This document shows positions 33,774 to 42,992 of a stretch of DNA of 64,000 nucleotides, piece by piece. Position numbers and translations under genes: made by a program. The notes beneath the pieces are model-generated. The model made no database searches. It saw nothing but the letters and a program-made list of their open reading frames with translations, and had not been told where the DNA came from. How positions within the stretch are numbered: the first letter of the stretch is position 1; each line of letters starts with the position of its first letter. The stretch comes from Henriciella sp. (lineage in GTDB: Bacteria; Pseudomonadota; Alphaproteobacteria; Caulobacterales; Hyphomonadaceae): assembly GCF_029937755.1 (NCBI RefSeq), contig NZ_JAPYPG010000001.1, positions 248,001-312,000 of the forward strand, read 5' to 3'.

Positions 33774-34375
33774 TTTGGATGCTTCATGCAGTAGGCCGCC
33801 GCAGCAGCAATATTATCGGCCTGCCTGTTATCATCTTTGGGCTGAAGGAAGAAGTGCCGGAACTGCAGCATCTCGAAGCATTCCGGCTGGGCTTCTGCTT
33901 CGTCCTGAGGGTAGACGAGCTTCAGCTCATCGCCTTCGACCTGAACGATCCCGGCATTTGCCTTCGGCGAAACGCATACCCAGTCGAGCCCCTCGGGAGC
34001 CAAGACGGTGCCATTCGTTTCGACGCCGACCTCGAAACCGCGCGCATGGAGCGCCTCAATCAACGGCGTATCCAGCTGTAGCAGAGGCTCCCCACCCGTG
34101 CAGACAACATAGCCAGGCGCGTCCAGCGCCTCCGTGGCCCAAAGCGCGGCCACATGGTCGGCAATCGCATCGGCGCCGACGAATTTGCCACCATTCTCTC
34201 CGTCCGTGCCGACAAAATCGGTGTCGCAGAACTGGCAGACCGCACGATGACGGTCGCGCTCAAGGCCTGTCCAGAGATTGCAGCCGGCAAAGCGCAGAAA
34301 CACAGCCGCGCGGCCCGTCTGCGCCCCCTCCCCCTGCAGAGTGACATAGGCTTCCTTGACGGAGTAGGTCTTCAC
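33728..34375 (-). CDS. queE: 7-carboxy-7-deazaguanine synthase QueE
   Basis: About 215 residues from a GTG whose GTGA overlaps the queC stop, so translation is coupled (another GTG lies at 34396). It is a compact radical-SAM enzyme: the cluster cysteines are spaced C-x14-C-x2-C (FAGCNLWT...[10 protein letters not shown]), the variant seen in proteobacterial Que[10 protein letters not shown] binds SAM and ETNGT is the later strand. It contracts the pterin ring to 7-carboxy-7-deazaguanine, using Mg2+. Confidence 0.95.
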   Translation of the reverse strand: MKTYSVKEAYVTLQGEGAQTGRAAVFLRFAGCNLWTGLERDRHRAVCQFCDTDFVGTDGENGGKFVGADAIADHVAALWATEALDAPGYVVCTGGEPLLQLDTPLIEALHARGFEVGVETNGTVLAPEGLDWVCVSPKANAGIVQVEGDELKLVYPQDEAEAQPECFEMLQFRHFFLQPKDDNRQADNIAAAAAYCMKHPKWRLSLQTHKLIGLP

Positions 34376-35082
34376 GCGACGGCGCCTTGCTTCCACTTCT
34401 TGTAACCCGCTGCCCGGAGTTCACAGGCCGGGCATTTGCCGCAGCCATAACCCCACTCATGCCGCCGGGCGCGTTCACCCAGATAACAGGTGTGGGTCTC
34501 TTCGACGATCAGATCGACCAGCGCCGACCCGCCCAGGTCCTCAGCCAACTGCCAGGTCTCGGCCTTGTCGAGCCACATCAAAGGCGTCTCTACGGTAATC
34601 GACCGGTCCATGCCAAGCGCCAGCGCCTTCTGCTGGGCGTCAATCGTTTCGCGCCGGCAATCGGGATAGCCAGAATAATCGGTTTCGCACATGCCGCCGA
34701 CAAGCACGCTGATGCCGCGGCGCCAGGCCAAGGCTCCAGCGAGCGTGAGGAACACCAGATTGCGCCCTGGCACGAAGGTCGATGGCAGACCATTCTCCCC
34801 CGTCGTGATGTCATCCTGCCGCGTCAGCGCGGTCTCACTGATCTCCCCAAGGACGGAGAGATCAATCATGTGATCTTCTCCCAGCCTGTCAGCCCATTGC
34901 GGAAAATGGCTGCGAAGCGCTTTCAGGACGTTCGTGCGGCAGGTCAGCTCCACCTTGTGGCGCTGGCCGTAATCAAAGCCCACCGTTTCGACGTGCTGAA
35001 ACCGTTTCAGCGCCGAAGCGAGACAGGTTGTCGAGTCCTGTCCACCAGAGAACAGAACGAGGGCAGAAGTGGGTTTCGTCAT
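34372..35082 (-). CDS. queC: 7-cyano-7-deazaguanine synthase QueC
   Basis: 236 residues from [20 protein letters not shown], with the PP-loop SGGQDS for ATP and the C-terminal zinc site C-x14-C-x2-C-x2-C in [10 protein letters not shown]...[13 protein letters not shown]. It turns 7-carboxy-7-deazaguanine into preQ0 with ammonia and ATP. First gene of the queC-queE-queD unit. The frame opens 12 codons earlier but [14 protein letters not shown] is the family start. The 244-bp region before the TonB receptor gene holds its promoter; I found no preQ1 riboswitch there. Confidence 0.95.
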   Translation of the reverse strand: MTKPTSALVLFSGGQDSTTCLASALKRFQHVETVGFDYGQRHKVELTCRTNVLKALRSHFPQWADRLGEDHMIDLSVLGEISETALTRQDDITTGENGLPSTFVPGRNLVFLTLAGALAWRRGISVLVGGMCETDYSGYPDCRRETIDAQQKALALGMDRSITVETPLMWLDKAETWQLAEDLGGSALVDLIVEETHTCYLGERARRHEWGYGCGKCPACELRAAGYKKWKQGAVA

Positions 35083-35198
35083 GGGCGCGCCATTAGCAGA
35101 GCCAATCCCTCCAACCAAGCAAAACCTTCCGTAAGGTCATGTAGGCGTCACCCAAAAATCACGCCTTCAGAACAACTTGTCCAAAGTAAACGAAGCCA

Positions 35199-35233
35199 TT
35201 GACAAAGTGTCGCGGCTGTCGCTGTCATGACAG
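35199..35233 (+). promoter_or_regulatory. Promoter with embedded palindrome upstream of the TonB receptor
   Basis: A consensus -35 TTGACA (35199-35204) is followed after 18 bases by TGTCAT (35223-35228, 4 of 6 to TATAAT). The -10 lies inside a perfect 12-bp palindrome CTGTCATGACAG (35222-35233). A repressor at this dyad would cover the -10 element. The ATG is about 95 bases further on. Confidence 0.5.
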
Positions 35234-35326
35234 GTGAGGCACTTCCGCAAAATAAAGGGAGGCCCGTGAGGAAACGCAAAAATCGAGCGCAAACAAACAA
35301 ATACGCTCGACTGGGAGGAGAGTTAG

Positions 35327-38215
35327 ATGATTCCGAAAACACCCGAAAAGTATCTGATGCTCGCAGGGGCATCATTGATTGCTCTGGGCTGGTCGCTTCC
35401 GGCGGCCCATGCTCAGGAGGAGGAGGATGTACAGCGCAAGCTCGGCACCGTCCTCGTGACAACGCAGAAAACCGAAGAGTCCATTCAGGACGTTCCGATC
35501 GCGGTCTCGGCCTTCGATGAGGAAGCGCTTGAAAAGATGCAGCTGACTGGCGGGCCGGACCTGACCAAGTCCATCCCGAACGTCGCTTTCTCGAAAGGCA
35601 ACTTCACAGGCTACAACTTCAAGATCCGGGGCATCGGTGCTGACCTGGTCGCCCAGTCCGGTGATGCCGGGGTTGGTGTTCACCAAAACGACGTGCCGCT
35701 GACCGCCAACCGGCTGTTCGAAGCCGAGTTCTACGACCTGGAACGGGTCGAGACGCTGCGTGGCCCGCAAGGCACACTGTACGGCCGGAACGCCACGGGT
35801 GGTGTGATCAACGTGATTACGGCAAAGCCTGTTCTTGAGGAGTTCCAGGCCGACGCGAAGCTCACCTACGGCAACTACAATACCTTCAAGGCAAAGGGCA
35901 TGGTGAACGTGCCGCTTGGCGAGATTGCGGCCCTCCGTGTTGCGGGCTCGATGCTGCAGCGCGACGGCTATGTCGACAATATCGTCACGGGCAACGACAT
36001 TGATGACCGTGATCTCTATAGCATTCGTGCCACCCTGGCTGTGGAACCTACCGACCGGCTTCGCGGCTGGGTCTCCTATGAGCATTTCGAAGAAGAAGAC
36101 TCTCGTCTTCGCTCCGGCAAGCAGTTCTGCGACAAGGATCCGTTCGTAACGTCCTTTGCCGGCATTCCCGTGTCGGGCGCCGATCAGGTCTACACCTCAC
36201 TGGGCTGTCAGGACGCGCCTCTCAGCCAGGCCAATGACCGCCTAAACTCAGCCGGCACCCTTGGGGGTGGCCTTGGCATCTTGGCAGGTCTTCTGAACGG
36301 CGATGCGTTTACACAGCCGGTCGTCCGTGACTTGAGAAAAATCGAGTCTGCTTTTGATCCGGACTATTACGCCGATCAGGACCTCTTCACCTGGAAAGCC
36401 GAATTCGACCTGACCGACTCCCTGCTGCTGACCTATCTCGGCAGCTATGGCGAATCTTCCAGCCGCTCGATCGAGGATTACAACAAGGTTTCGCCGACCA
36501 TTCCTTTCAATACGGCGGGCGTGCCGCTTGGAAATCCCGCCCTGGCTCCGGTTTATCAGGCCCTCTTCCCGGGCGGCGTTGTGGATGATCCGCAACTCGG
36601 CGCGTCGAACTTTTTCCGGACGTTCGACCTGTCTGGGGGCTCAAGCGAGCAGACGACCCACGAAATCCGGATGCAGTCCGACTTTGACGGCCGGTTCAAT
36701 TTCAACGTCGGGGCCATCAGCATAGACTTTGATGCCATCGACCCGAACAATCCGGACGAAGGCTACTACGTCTTCTCGAACACACTGACCGGACTGACGC
36801 AGATCAACAATGCCCTCGGGGGCGCGATCTTCGGCGGCCCTGTCCCGATCGATGATAGCGGCCCGTCCTTCGGACCGCTTGCCAACCTCGCTGGTGATGG
36901 CGGGAATTATTTCCGGTCGCTTTCGCCCTACTCTCTGGAATCATTTGCTGTCTTCGGCGAAGGCTATTTCGACCTGACCGATAACCTGCAACTGACTGTC
37001 GGCCTGCGCTATACGGACGACAAGAAGGCACAGGAAAACATCCCGACCTTCCTTTTCGTTCCGAATGCAACGGGAGCAGATCCGCTGCAACCGCAGCCGA
37101 TTCCGGGCGCCTCACCGGACGAAGCGGGCGACGGCACCTTCAACGTGGGCTTTGAGGAGACCACAGGCCGGATCGGTTTTGACTGGTCACCGGACCTCGA
37201 CTTCTCTGAAGACACGTTGCTCTATGCCTTCTATTCCCGAGGCTATAAAGGCGGCGGCATCAACCCACCGCAGCCGGCCGGAAACGCCAATGCCTTCCCT
37301 CAGTTCTTCGATCCGGAGTTCATCAACTCCTACGAAATCGGCACGAAGAACACGCTGGCTGGCGGGGCCCTTCAACTGAATGCGACGGGCTTCTACTACG
37401 ATTATGAAGGTTACCAGATCACACAGATCATCAACCGGACCTCGGCCAACTTCAACATCGACGCCAAGATTCAGGGCTTCGAGCTGGAGACCGTCTGGAA
37501 CCCGGCCTCGACCTTCGTGCTGAACGCCAACCTTGGTCTGCTCGACTCCGAGATCCAGGACACTTACGCCATCGACGTGCTTGATCGCACGAATGGCCGC
37601 GATGACCTGGTCGCCCTGAAGAACGCCAGCTCGTACGCCAATTGCGTTGTATCTGCGGAAGGCTATGCGACCATCCTCGGCGCCATTGCCGCAGGCGCTC
37701 TGGCCCCGGGCTCGACAGGAGGCCTTTGCACAGGCGCGTTCGCTGGTGCCGAAGCAGCGTTCGGTGTGGGTACAGTGACCTATGTGGACTCCGATGGCCA
37801 AACCCAGACGATCGGTGGTCTGACCCCGTTCGATGGTGAAGCCAAGGACCTCGATGGCAACAGTATTCCGGGTGCGCCGGAAATGACCCTGAATGTGGGC
37901 GCGGAGTATACGTTCGAGAGCCTCTTTGATGGCAACTGGGACATGCGCCTTCGTGGTGACTACTACTATCAGGGTGAAAGCTACAGCCGCGTCTGGAACA
38001 CTTCGGGTGACGATCTCGACAGTTGGACCAACCTCAACCTGTCGGTTCAGTTCTATAATGATAATGGGCTGGAGTTTGAAATCTTCGGCAAGAACATCAC
38101 CGATGAGGAAGTCCTCACCGGTCGCTACCTGACCGACGACTCTTCCGGTCTGTATTCCAACGTCTTCCTCAACGAGCCCGCCCTTTACGGCGTCTCGGTG
38201 CGCAAGCGCTGGTAA
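35327..38215 (+). CDS. TonB-dependent receptor
   Basis: 962 residues with signal peptide (cleaved at AHAQE). Plug domain at about 45-165 (TTQKTEESIQDVPIAVSAFD, IRGIGADLV, VETLRGPQGTLYGRNATGGV), then a 22-strand barrel ending VSVRKRW, close to the usual aromatic C-terminus. The plug resembles receptors of sphingomonads and Hyphomonadaceae that import oligosaccharides, aromatics or other organics rather than siderophores; the substrate cannot be read from sequence. GGAGGAGAG precedes the ATG. It is the first of a plus-strand block with a sugar dehydrogenase, but a terminator separates them. Confidence 0.95.
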   Translation: MIPKTPEKYLMLAGASLIALGWSLPAAHAQEEEDVQRKLGTVLVTTQKTEESIQDVPIAVSAFDEEALEKMQLTGGPDLTKSIPNVAFSKGNFTGYNFKIRGIGADLVAQSGDAGVGVHQNDVPLTANRLFEAEFYDLERVETLRGPQGTLYGRNATGGVINVITAKPVLEEFQADAKLTYGNYNTFKAKGMVNVPLGEIAALRVAGSMLQRDGYVDNIVTGNDIDDRDLYSIRATLAVEPTDRLRGWVSYEHFEEEDSRLRSGKQFCDKDPFVTSFAGIPVSGADQVYTSLGCQDAPLSQANDRLNSAGTLGGGLGILAGLLNGDAFTQPVVRDLRKIESAFDPDYYADQDLFTWKAEFDLTDSLLLTYLGSYGESSSRSIEDYNKVSPTIPFNTAGVPLGNPALAPVYQALFPGGVVDDPQLGASNFFRTFDLSGGSSEQTTHEIRMQSDFDGRFNFNVGAISIDFDAIDPNNPDEGYYVFSNTLTGLTQINNALGGAIFGGPVPIDDSGPSFGPLANLAGDGGNYFRSLSPYSLESFAVFGEGYFDLTDNLQLTVGLRYTDDKKAQENIPTFLFVPNATGADPLQPQPIPGASPDEAGDGTFNVGFEETTGRIGFDWSPDLDFSEDTLLYAFYSRGYKGGGINPPQPAGNANAFPQFFDPEFINSYEIGTKNTLAGGALQLNATGFYYDYEGYQITQIINRTSANFNIDAKIQGFELETVWNPASTFVLNANLGLLDSEIQDTYAIDVLDRTNGRDDLVALKNASSYANCVVSAEGYATILGAIAAGALAPGSTGGLCTGAFAGAEAAFGVGTVTYVDSDGQTQTIGGLTPFDGEAKDLDGNSIPGAPEMTLNVGAEYTFESLFDGNWDMRLRGDYYYQGESYSRVWNTSGDDLDSWTNLNLSVQFYNDNGLEFEIFGKNITDEEVLTGRYLTDDSSGLYSNVFLNEPALYGVSVRKRW

Positions 38216-38240
38216 CATTCTTGCACCCCTGAGTATGGGT

Positions 38241-38271
38241 GGGGCGGCTCCTTGTGGGCCGCCCCTTTTTT
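38241..38271 (+). terminator. Rho-independent terminator of the TonB receptor gene
   Basis: GGGGCGGC (38241-38248) pairs with GCCGCCCC (38258-38265), and six T follow (38266-38271). It lies 25 bases past the stop. Confidence 0.95.
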
Positions 38272-38355
38272 GTGCCTCACAGGCACGCGCCACTGGCGAT
38301 TTGCCTCAGCGCATGACTGGTCTACAGTCCCATCAGGACGTTCAGGATGTGAAGC

Positions 38356-39570
38356 ATGAAAATCTCGATTGTAATGACCACTGCCCTACTGCTCGCCGCG
38401 GCCTGCTCTGGCGGGGAAACCGCTCCCGCGGGGACCAGCGAGTCGTCCGGCGGTGCCCAGACCGGCGAGATTGACGCCAGTAACGAGGCAGCCGAAAAGG
38501 TGCTGACCTCAGAAAGCGGCTATACCCTCACCCCGTTCGCAACCGGACTGACTTTTCCATGGGACATGGTCTTCCTCCCCTCCGGCGAAATGCTGGTCTC
38601 GGAGAGAGATGGCACCATTCGCGTGATCCGCGATGGTGAACCTGCAGAGGCACCCATTGCCGGCACGCCCGAAGCCCTTGTCGAAGGCCAGGGGGGTTAT
38701 TTCGCCATGGCGCTCGATCCCGACTTTGCGTCCAATCGCACCCTCTACCTTTCTTATGCCAAAGGCACGGCTGATGAAAACACAACAGCCGTGGTGAAGG
38801 GCGTCCTGTCCGAGGACCTCTCCGAGCTGACCGACGTTCAGGAAATCTTCGCCGGCACGCCGCGCGAGACCACCTACCACTATGGCGGGCGCCTGGCCTT
38901 CCTCCCGGATGGGACACTGATCATCACCATGGGCGAAGGCTTCCGCTATATGGATGAGGCCCAGAATCCGATGAATTATCACGGCACGATCGCGCGGATT
39001 AATACAGATGGCTCGATCCCTGACGACAATCCCTTCGCCAGCGGCGAAGACGGCGCGCCGGCTGTCTGGTCCTATGGTCACCGCAACGTCCAGGGCCTCC
39101 TCTATGATGAAGGCCGCGAGATCCTCTGGGCCCATGAACATGGCCCCAAGGGCGGCGACGAACTCAACATCATCGAGCCCGGCAACAATTATGGCTGGCC
39201 GGAAATCACCTATGGCGTGAACTATGACGGAACCATCATTACCGAAGAGACCGAGGCGCCCGGCATGGAGCAGCCAGTGGTAAAATGGGTGCCATCCATC
39301 GCGCCCTCGGGCATGGTTCTGGTAAACAGCGATCAGTGGTCCGACTGGGAAGGTGACCTGATCGTGGCTGCAATGAACGGGCCCAAGGGGCAGAAGCTGG
39401 TCCGAGTCGATCTCGACGAAGACGGCACGTCTCAAGGCACTGAAGACCTTCTCGCCGATCTCGAAATCCCCTTCCGCGATGTCACCATCGGGCCGGACGG
39501 CACGCTCTACGCGGCAACCGCAAATATGGAAGGCGTCATCTACACCATCAGCAAATCGGAATCCGAATGA
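38356..39570 (+). CDS. PQQ-dependent sugar dehydrogenase lipoprotein (aldose dehydrogenase, YliI-like)
   Basis: 404 residues with lipobox LAAAC (Cys16) and a Ser/Gly/Thr linker before the domain (about 50-404). Six-bladed beta-propeller of the soluble glucose/sorbosone dehydrogenase family: FPWDMVFLPSGEMLVSERDG, HYGGRLAFLPDGTL (His near PQQ), HRNVQGL, and EHGPKGGDELNIIEPGNNYG. It oxidises aldoses at the outer face of the envelope and needs PQQ; no pqq genes are in the window. Its last codons overlap the GST start (ATGA). Confidence 0.92.
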   Translation: MKISIVMTTALLLAAACSGGETAPAGTSESSGGAQTGEIDASNEAAEKVLTSESGYTLTPFATGLTFPWDMVFLPSGEMLVSERDGTIRVIRDGEPAEAPIAGTPEALVEGQGGYFAMALDPDFASNRTLYLSYAKGTADENTTAVVKGVLSEDLSELTDVQEIFAGTPRETTYHYGGRLAFLPDGTLIITMGEGFRYMDEAQNPMNYHGTIARINTDGSIPDDNPFASGEDGAPAVWSYGHRNVQGLLYDEGREILWAHEHGPKGGDELNIIEPGNNYGWPEITYGVNYDGTIITEETEAPGMEQPVVKWVPSIAPSGMVLVNSDQWSDWEGDLIVAAMNGPKGQKLVRVDLDEDGTSQGTEDLLADLEIPFRDVTIGPDGTLYAATANMEGVIYTISKSESE

Positions 39571-40187
39571 TCCTTGTTCACCACCTGCGTATCGGGCGCT
39601 CCATCTTCACAGTCTGGCTGCTGGAAGAGATGGGCCTCGACTATGAGCTCAAAGTCTATCACCGCAATCCGGAAACATTCCGCTCGCAGGACGATATCAA
39701 GGCCGCGACCCCGCTCGGCAAATCTCCAACCATCCAGGATGGCGATATCCTGCTGACGGAATCTGGCGCAATTGCAGCCTATCTGGTCGATCGCTATGAC
39801 ACTGACGGCAAGTTCGCCCCTGCCCGCTCGGACCACAAGGCCTGGGCGGAATATCAGCGCTGGCTGCACTATCCGGAAGGCTCGGCTTTCCTTCCACTCT
39901 TCCTGAAGATGCTTCTGGCGCGGGAAGGCGATAACCCGTCAGCCGTTTTCAAGGCGTTCGCGGATGGTGAAGTCCCGCTCCACCTCAGCCTTCTCGACAA
40001 GCGGCTCGCCGAGATGCCCTACATTCTCGGCGACAAATTCCAGGTCCCCGATATCGGAATCACCTACGTTGCGAGCATGGCCGAGCGGCTTGGCGAGATT
40101 GGCCCCTACAAGAATCTGAAGGCTTATTACGACCGCAATATGGACCGCGAAGCCTGGAAACGCGCCAAGGCCCGCGCTGTGGAATAG
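39567..40187 (+). CDS. Glutathione S-transferase family protein
   Basis: 206 residues. N-terminal thioredoxin-fold half (1-80) has the SNAIL-type glutathione site in ESGAIAAYL and the cis-Pro in GKSPTIQDG; the catalytic residue is probably Ser12 (RIGRSIFTVW). The helical half follows (RWLHYPEGSAF, DKFQVPDIGITYV with the N-capping Asp). Overlap with the sugar dehydrogenase by ATGA suggests co-translation, though a functional link is not obvious. It ends 2 bases before the convergent recR stop. Confidence 0.92.
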   Translation: MILVHHLRIGRSIFTVWLLEEMGLDYELKVYHRNPETFRSQDDIKAATPLGKSPTIQDGDILLTESGAIAAYLVDRYDTDGKFAPARSDHKAWAEYQRWLHYPEGSAFLPLFLKMLLAREGDNPSAVFKAFADGEVPLHLSLLDKRLAEMPYILGDKFQVPDIGITYVASMAERLGEIGPYKNLKAYYDRNMDREAWKRAKARAVE

Positions 40188-40189
40188 GC

Positions 40190-40795
40190 CTATCGGCGCG
40201 AGCGCATGGCCGCCGCCAGCGTGCCTTCGTCGAGATGATCGAGTTCTCCACCGTGCGGCACGCCCTGGGCGAGCCGCGTGGTCTGGACGTCGACCCCAAG
40301 CGCCTCGATTTGATCGCGCACGTAATCGACCGTGATCTGGCCATCGAGCGTGGCCGAAAGCGCGAAAATGACTTCTCGGACCTCACCAGACTTCACGCGG
40401 TCGACCAGCATGCCGATGGTAAGGTCCTCGGGCTCGATGCCATCCAGCGGCGAAAGAACGCCGCCCAGCACATGATAGCGGCCACGGAAGGCGCTGGCAC
40501 GCTCAAGGGCCCACAGGTCCGGGACGTCCTCGACAACACAGATAACGCTGTCATCGCGCCCGTCCGACTGGCAGACGGCGCAAGGCTGCAGCGTGTCGTA
40601 GTTGCCGCAGGTATTGCATCGCTCGATCCGGTTGCCGGCCTCCGCCAGAGCGTCCGCGAGTGGCAGGAGTAGCTGGTCCTTCCGCTTGAGCAGGTGAAGC
40701 GCAGCCCGCCGGGCAGACCGCGGCCCGAGCCCGGGCAGCTTGGCGATCAGCTCTATCATTTTCAGGATTTCAGGGCCGGCGCTCTTCTGGCTCAT
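40190..40795 (-). CDS. recR: Recombination protein RecR
   Basis: 201 residues. Helix-hairpin-helix [21 protein letters not shown] (about 16-36), zinc site C-x2-C-x8-C-x2-C ([18 protein letters not shown]), and the Toprim domain ([27 protein letters not shown]). It loads RecA on SSB-coated gaps with RecO. Last gene in the dnaX-ybaB-recR cluster, with 19 bases between it and ybaB, a near-universal arrangement. Confidence 0.97.
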   Translation of the reverse strand: MSQKSAGPEILKMIELIAKLPGLGPRSARRAALHLLKRKDQLLLPLADALAEAGNRIERCNTCGNYDTLQPCAVCQSDGRDDSVICVVEDVPDLWALERASAFRGRYHVLGGVLSPLDGIEPEDLTIGMLVDRVKSGEVREVIFALSATLDGQITVDYVRDQIEALGVDVQTTRLAQGVPHGGELDHLDEGTLAAAMRSRR

Positions 40796-40814
40796 ACGTA
40801 AGAAACCTGCGCGC

Positions 40815-41138
40815 CTAGAAGGGCAGTTTGAAGCCCGGCATCATGCCGCCGAAGCCGGATGTGGCTTCCTTCATGGCCTTTTCCATTTCCTCATCAAGGC
40901 GCTTCTTGGCATCGGAATGGGCGGCCTTGATCAGATCTTCGACGATCTCGGCCTCGTCGCCCATCAGAGAAGGGTCGATATCAACACCGATCATTTCGCC
41001 CTTGCCCTTGAGGCGAACCTTGACCATGCCGGCGCCGGCAACGCCTTCGGCCTCGATATTCTCGATCTTTTCCTGGGCTTCCTGCATCTTGGCCTGCATT
41101 TGCTGGGCCTGCTGCATGATCTTTCCGAGGTCTTTCAT
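40815..41138 (-). CDS. YbaB/EbfC nucleoid-associated protein
   Basis: 107 residues. The usual start [20 protein letters not shown], GxVxVxLxGKGEM-like strands ([20 protein letters not shown]), and the terminal [14 protein letters not shown] are all typical. It is a DNA-binding, dimeric nucleoid protein of broad effect. It lies 9 bases after dnaX and 19 before recR, and is translated with them. Confidence 0.95.
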   Translation of the reverse strand: MKDLGKIMQQAQQMQAKMQEAQEKIENIEAEGVAGAGMVKVRLKGKGEMIGVDIDPSLMGDEAEIVEDLIKAAHSDAKKRLDEEMEKAMKEATSGFGGMMPGFKLPF

Positions 41139-41147
41139 GGCGACCGC

Positions 41148-42893
41148 CTACCCTTTCTTCTGACTCGCTACGCGCAAGGGAACGACATTGTCGTCAGTGC
41201 CCGTCGCTTCAAGAGGCACCGCTTCACTCACCTCGACAATTTCAGCGCCGGGAAGGGCCGCCAGCGCAGCCTTGACGTCCGGATCGGACTTCACTTCGTC
41301 GATCCGCTCGGCCTTCAGGCGTTCTTCGCGCTCTTTCACCGTTTCGCGTCCGGTCTTGGCTTTCTGAACGTCCCAGACGCGCCCGGTAGAGACCTCGAGA
41401 AAATCGGTCAGGCGCCGCAGCAGGTCAACGGGCGCACCATCCTTGAGGTCGCAGCTAATGGTCCCATCGGCAAAGACAGCCGGCCGGATATAGGCTTTGG
41501 CCTCGCCCCAGAGGGTCGGCTTGCGCTCTTTCTCCAACAGGTCCAGCACGTCCTCGAACTTCGAGAGCTGGCCGGTACCACCGCCCCCGACAGGCACAAC
41601 ATTCGGGTCAGACTTGCCCCCTTTGCCCCGCGTAGAGCTTTCGCTACCCCCACCTTCGGCGATCATGCGCGCGGCATCCTCCGGGGAGGGAAGACTAGCG
41701 GCGGACACCAGCCGCAGCATCACCATGCGAAGCGCGACATCGGCCTCCGGCGCACTCTGCGTGTCGCGATAGCCTGACAGCAGGATCTGCCAGTTCCGCT
41801 GAGCCTGCGCTGGCGTCACACTGTCTGCGATCTGGCGGGTACGGGTCGTCCAGTCTGCCGGGCCGGGGAGTGTGTAGTTGTCACCCATGGCCTGGATGGT
41901 TGCCACATCGGCGGCGATCTCCAGAATATCCTTCATCAAAACCAGCGGATCGGCGCCGATCTGGATCTGGTCGGTAATTTCGTTGACAGCCTCTTTCGCC
42001 TTTCCGGTGACGGCATATTCAAACGCGTCAAGCAGGCGTAGCCGGTCTCCCAGGCCGAGCATGTCGCGGACGGCTTCGCCGGTGATTTCGCCGCCGTCGA
42101 GGCCCTGGACGATGGCCTGGTCGAGGATGGAGAGGCCGTCGCGGACCGATCCTTCCGCCGCACGGGCGATCAGCGTGATGCCTTCTTCGGAGATTTTCGC
42201 GCCTTCGCGCGCGGCGATCTTGCCGAGGTGCGCGGCGAGGTCGCCCGTATCGAGACGTTTGAGGTCAAAACGCTGGCAGCGCGACAGGACCGTGACCGGC
42301 ACCTTGCGGATCTCGGTCGTCGCAAAGATGAACTTCACATGCGGCGGCGGCTCTTCCAGCGTCTTCAGCAGCGCGTTGAAGCTCGCCGTCGAGAGCATGT
42401 GCACTTCGTCGATGATATAGACCTTGTAGCGCGCCGCCTGCGGGGAGTAGCGCACGCCATCGAGCAGGTCGCGCATGTCGGCCACGCCGGTGCGCGAGGC
42501 GGCATCGAGCTCGAGCACGTCAGGATGCCGGCTCTCCATGATCGGCTTGCAGTGCTCACCGGGCGGGTCGAGCTTCAGGCTCGGCCCCTCATGATCGGCA
42601 CTTTCATAGTTGAACGCCCGTGCCAGCAGGCGCGCCGTCGTGGTCTTTCCCACACCCCGTACCCCGGTCAGCATGAAGGCGTGGGCGATGCGGTCGAGCT
42701 CGAAAGCGTTGCGCAGCGTGCGCACCATCGCCTCCTGGCCGATCAGGTCGGAGAAGAGTTTCGGACGGTATTTCCGCGCCAGCACCTGATAGGGCGCCTT
42801 GGCTTCGGCCGAGCCCATATCTTCCTCTCCAAACATGGAGAAGGTTGCGTCGTCGCGCTCTGTTTCGGGCTCTGGAAGGGACTCATCGCTCAT
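41148..42893 (-). CDS. dnaX: DNA polymerase III subunit gamma/tau
   Basis: 581 residues from MSDESLPEPETERDDATFSM, chosen over an upstream extension. AAA+ clamp-loader: YRPKLFSDLIGQEAMVRTL, Walker A GVRGVGKTTTA, Walker B YIIDEVHMLS, sensor and arginine finger TVLSRCQRF. The zinc module between Walker A and B has only one cysteine (GEHCKPIMESRH) instead of four. The C-terminal domains III-V extend to 581. It loads beta clamps at the replication fork. First gene of dnaX-ybaB-recR and divergent from the photolyase-like gene. Confidence 0.96.
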   Translation of the reverse strand: MSDESLPEPETERDDATFSMFGEEDMGSAEAKAPYQVLARKYRPKLFSDLIGQEAMVRTLRNAFELDRIAHAFMLTGVRGVGKTTTARLLARAFNYESADHEGPSLKLDPPGEHCKPIMESRHPDVLELDAASRTGVADMRDLLDGVRYSPQAARYKVYIIDEVHMLSTASFNALLKTLEEPPPHVKFIFATTEIRKVPVTVLSRCQRFDLKRLDTGDLAAHLGKIAAREGAKISEEGITLIARAAEGSVRDGLSILDQAIVQGLDGGEITGEAVRDMLGLGDRLRLLDAFEYAVTGKAKEAVNEITDQIQIGADPLVLMKDILEIAADVATIQAMGDNYTLPGPADWTTRTRQIADSVTPAQAQRNWQILLSGYRDTQSAPEADVALRMVMLRLVSAASLPSPEDAARMIAEGGGSESSTRGKGGKSDPNVVPVGGGGTGQLSKFEDVLDLLEKERKPTLWGEAKAYIRPAVFADGTISCDLKDGAPVDLLRRLTDFLEVSTGRVWDVQKAKTGRETVKEREERLKAERIDEVKSDPDVKAALAALPGAEIVEVSEAVPLEATGTDDNVVPLRVASQKKG

Positions 42894-42992
42894 CGCGCGA
42901 GATAATGGCAGGGACTCGGGGGTCGCGGCAATGGCGGGTGAGCGGTTTTGCAGCCTTTGCCTGTGGGCCGGGCGGACTAGCTTGAGCCTCAC

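Noticed and set aside
35083-35200. preQ1 riboswitch before queC
   Set aside because: Two small hairpins exist on the minus strand (for example arms 35143-35148/35161-35166), but neither the preQ1-I A-rich tail nor the preQ1-II core could be matched.
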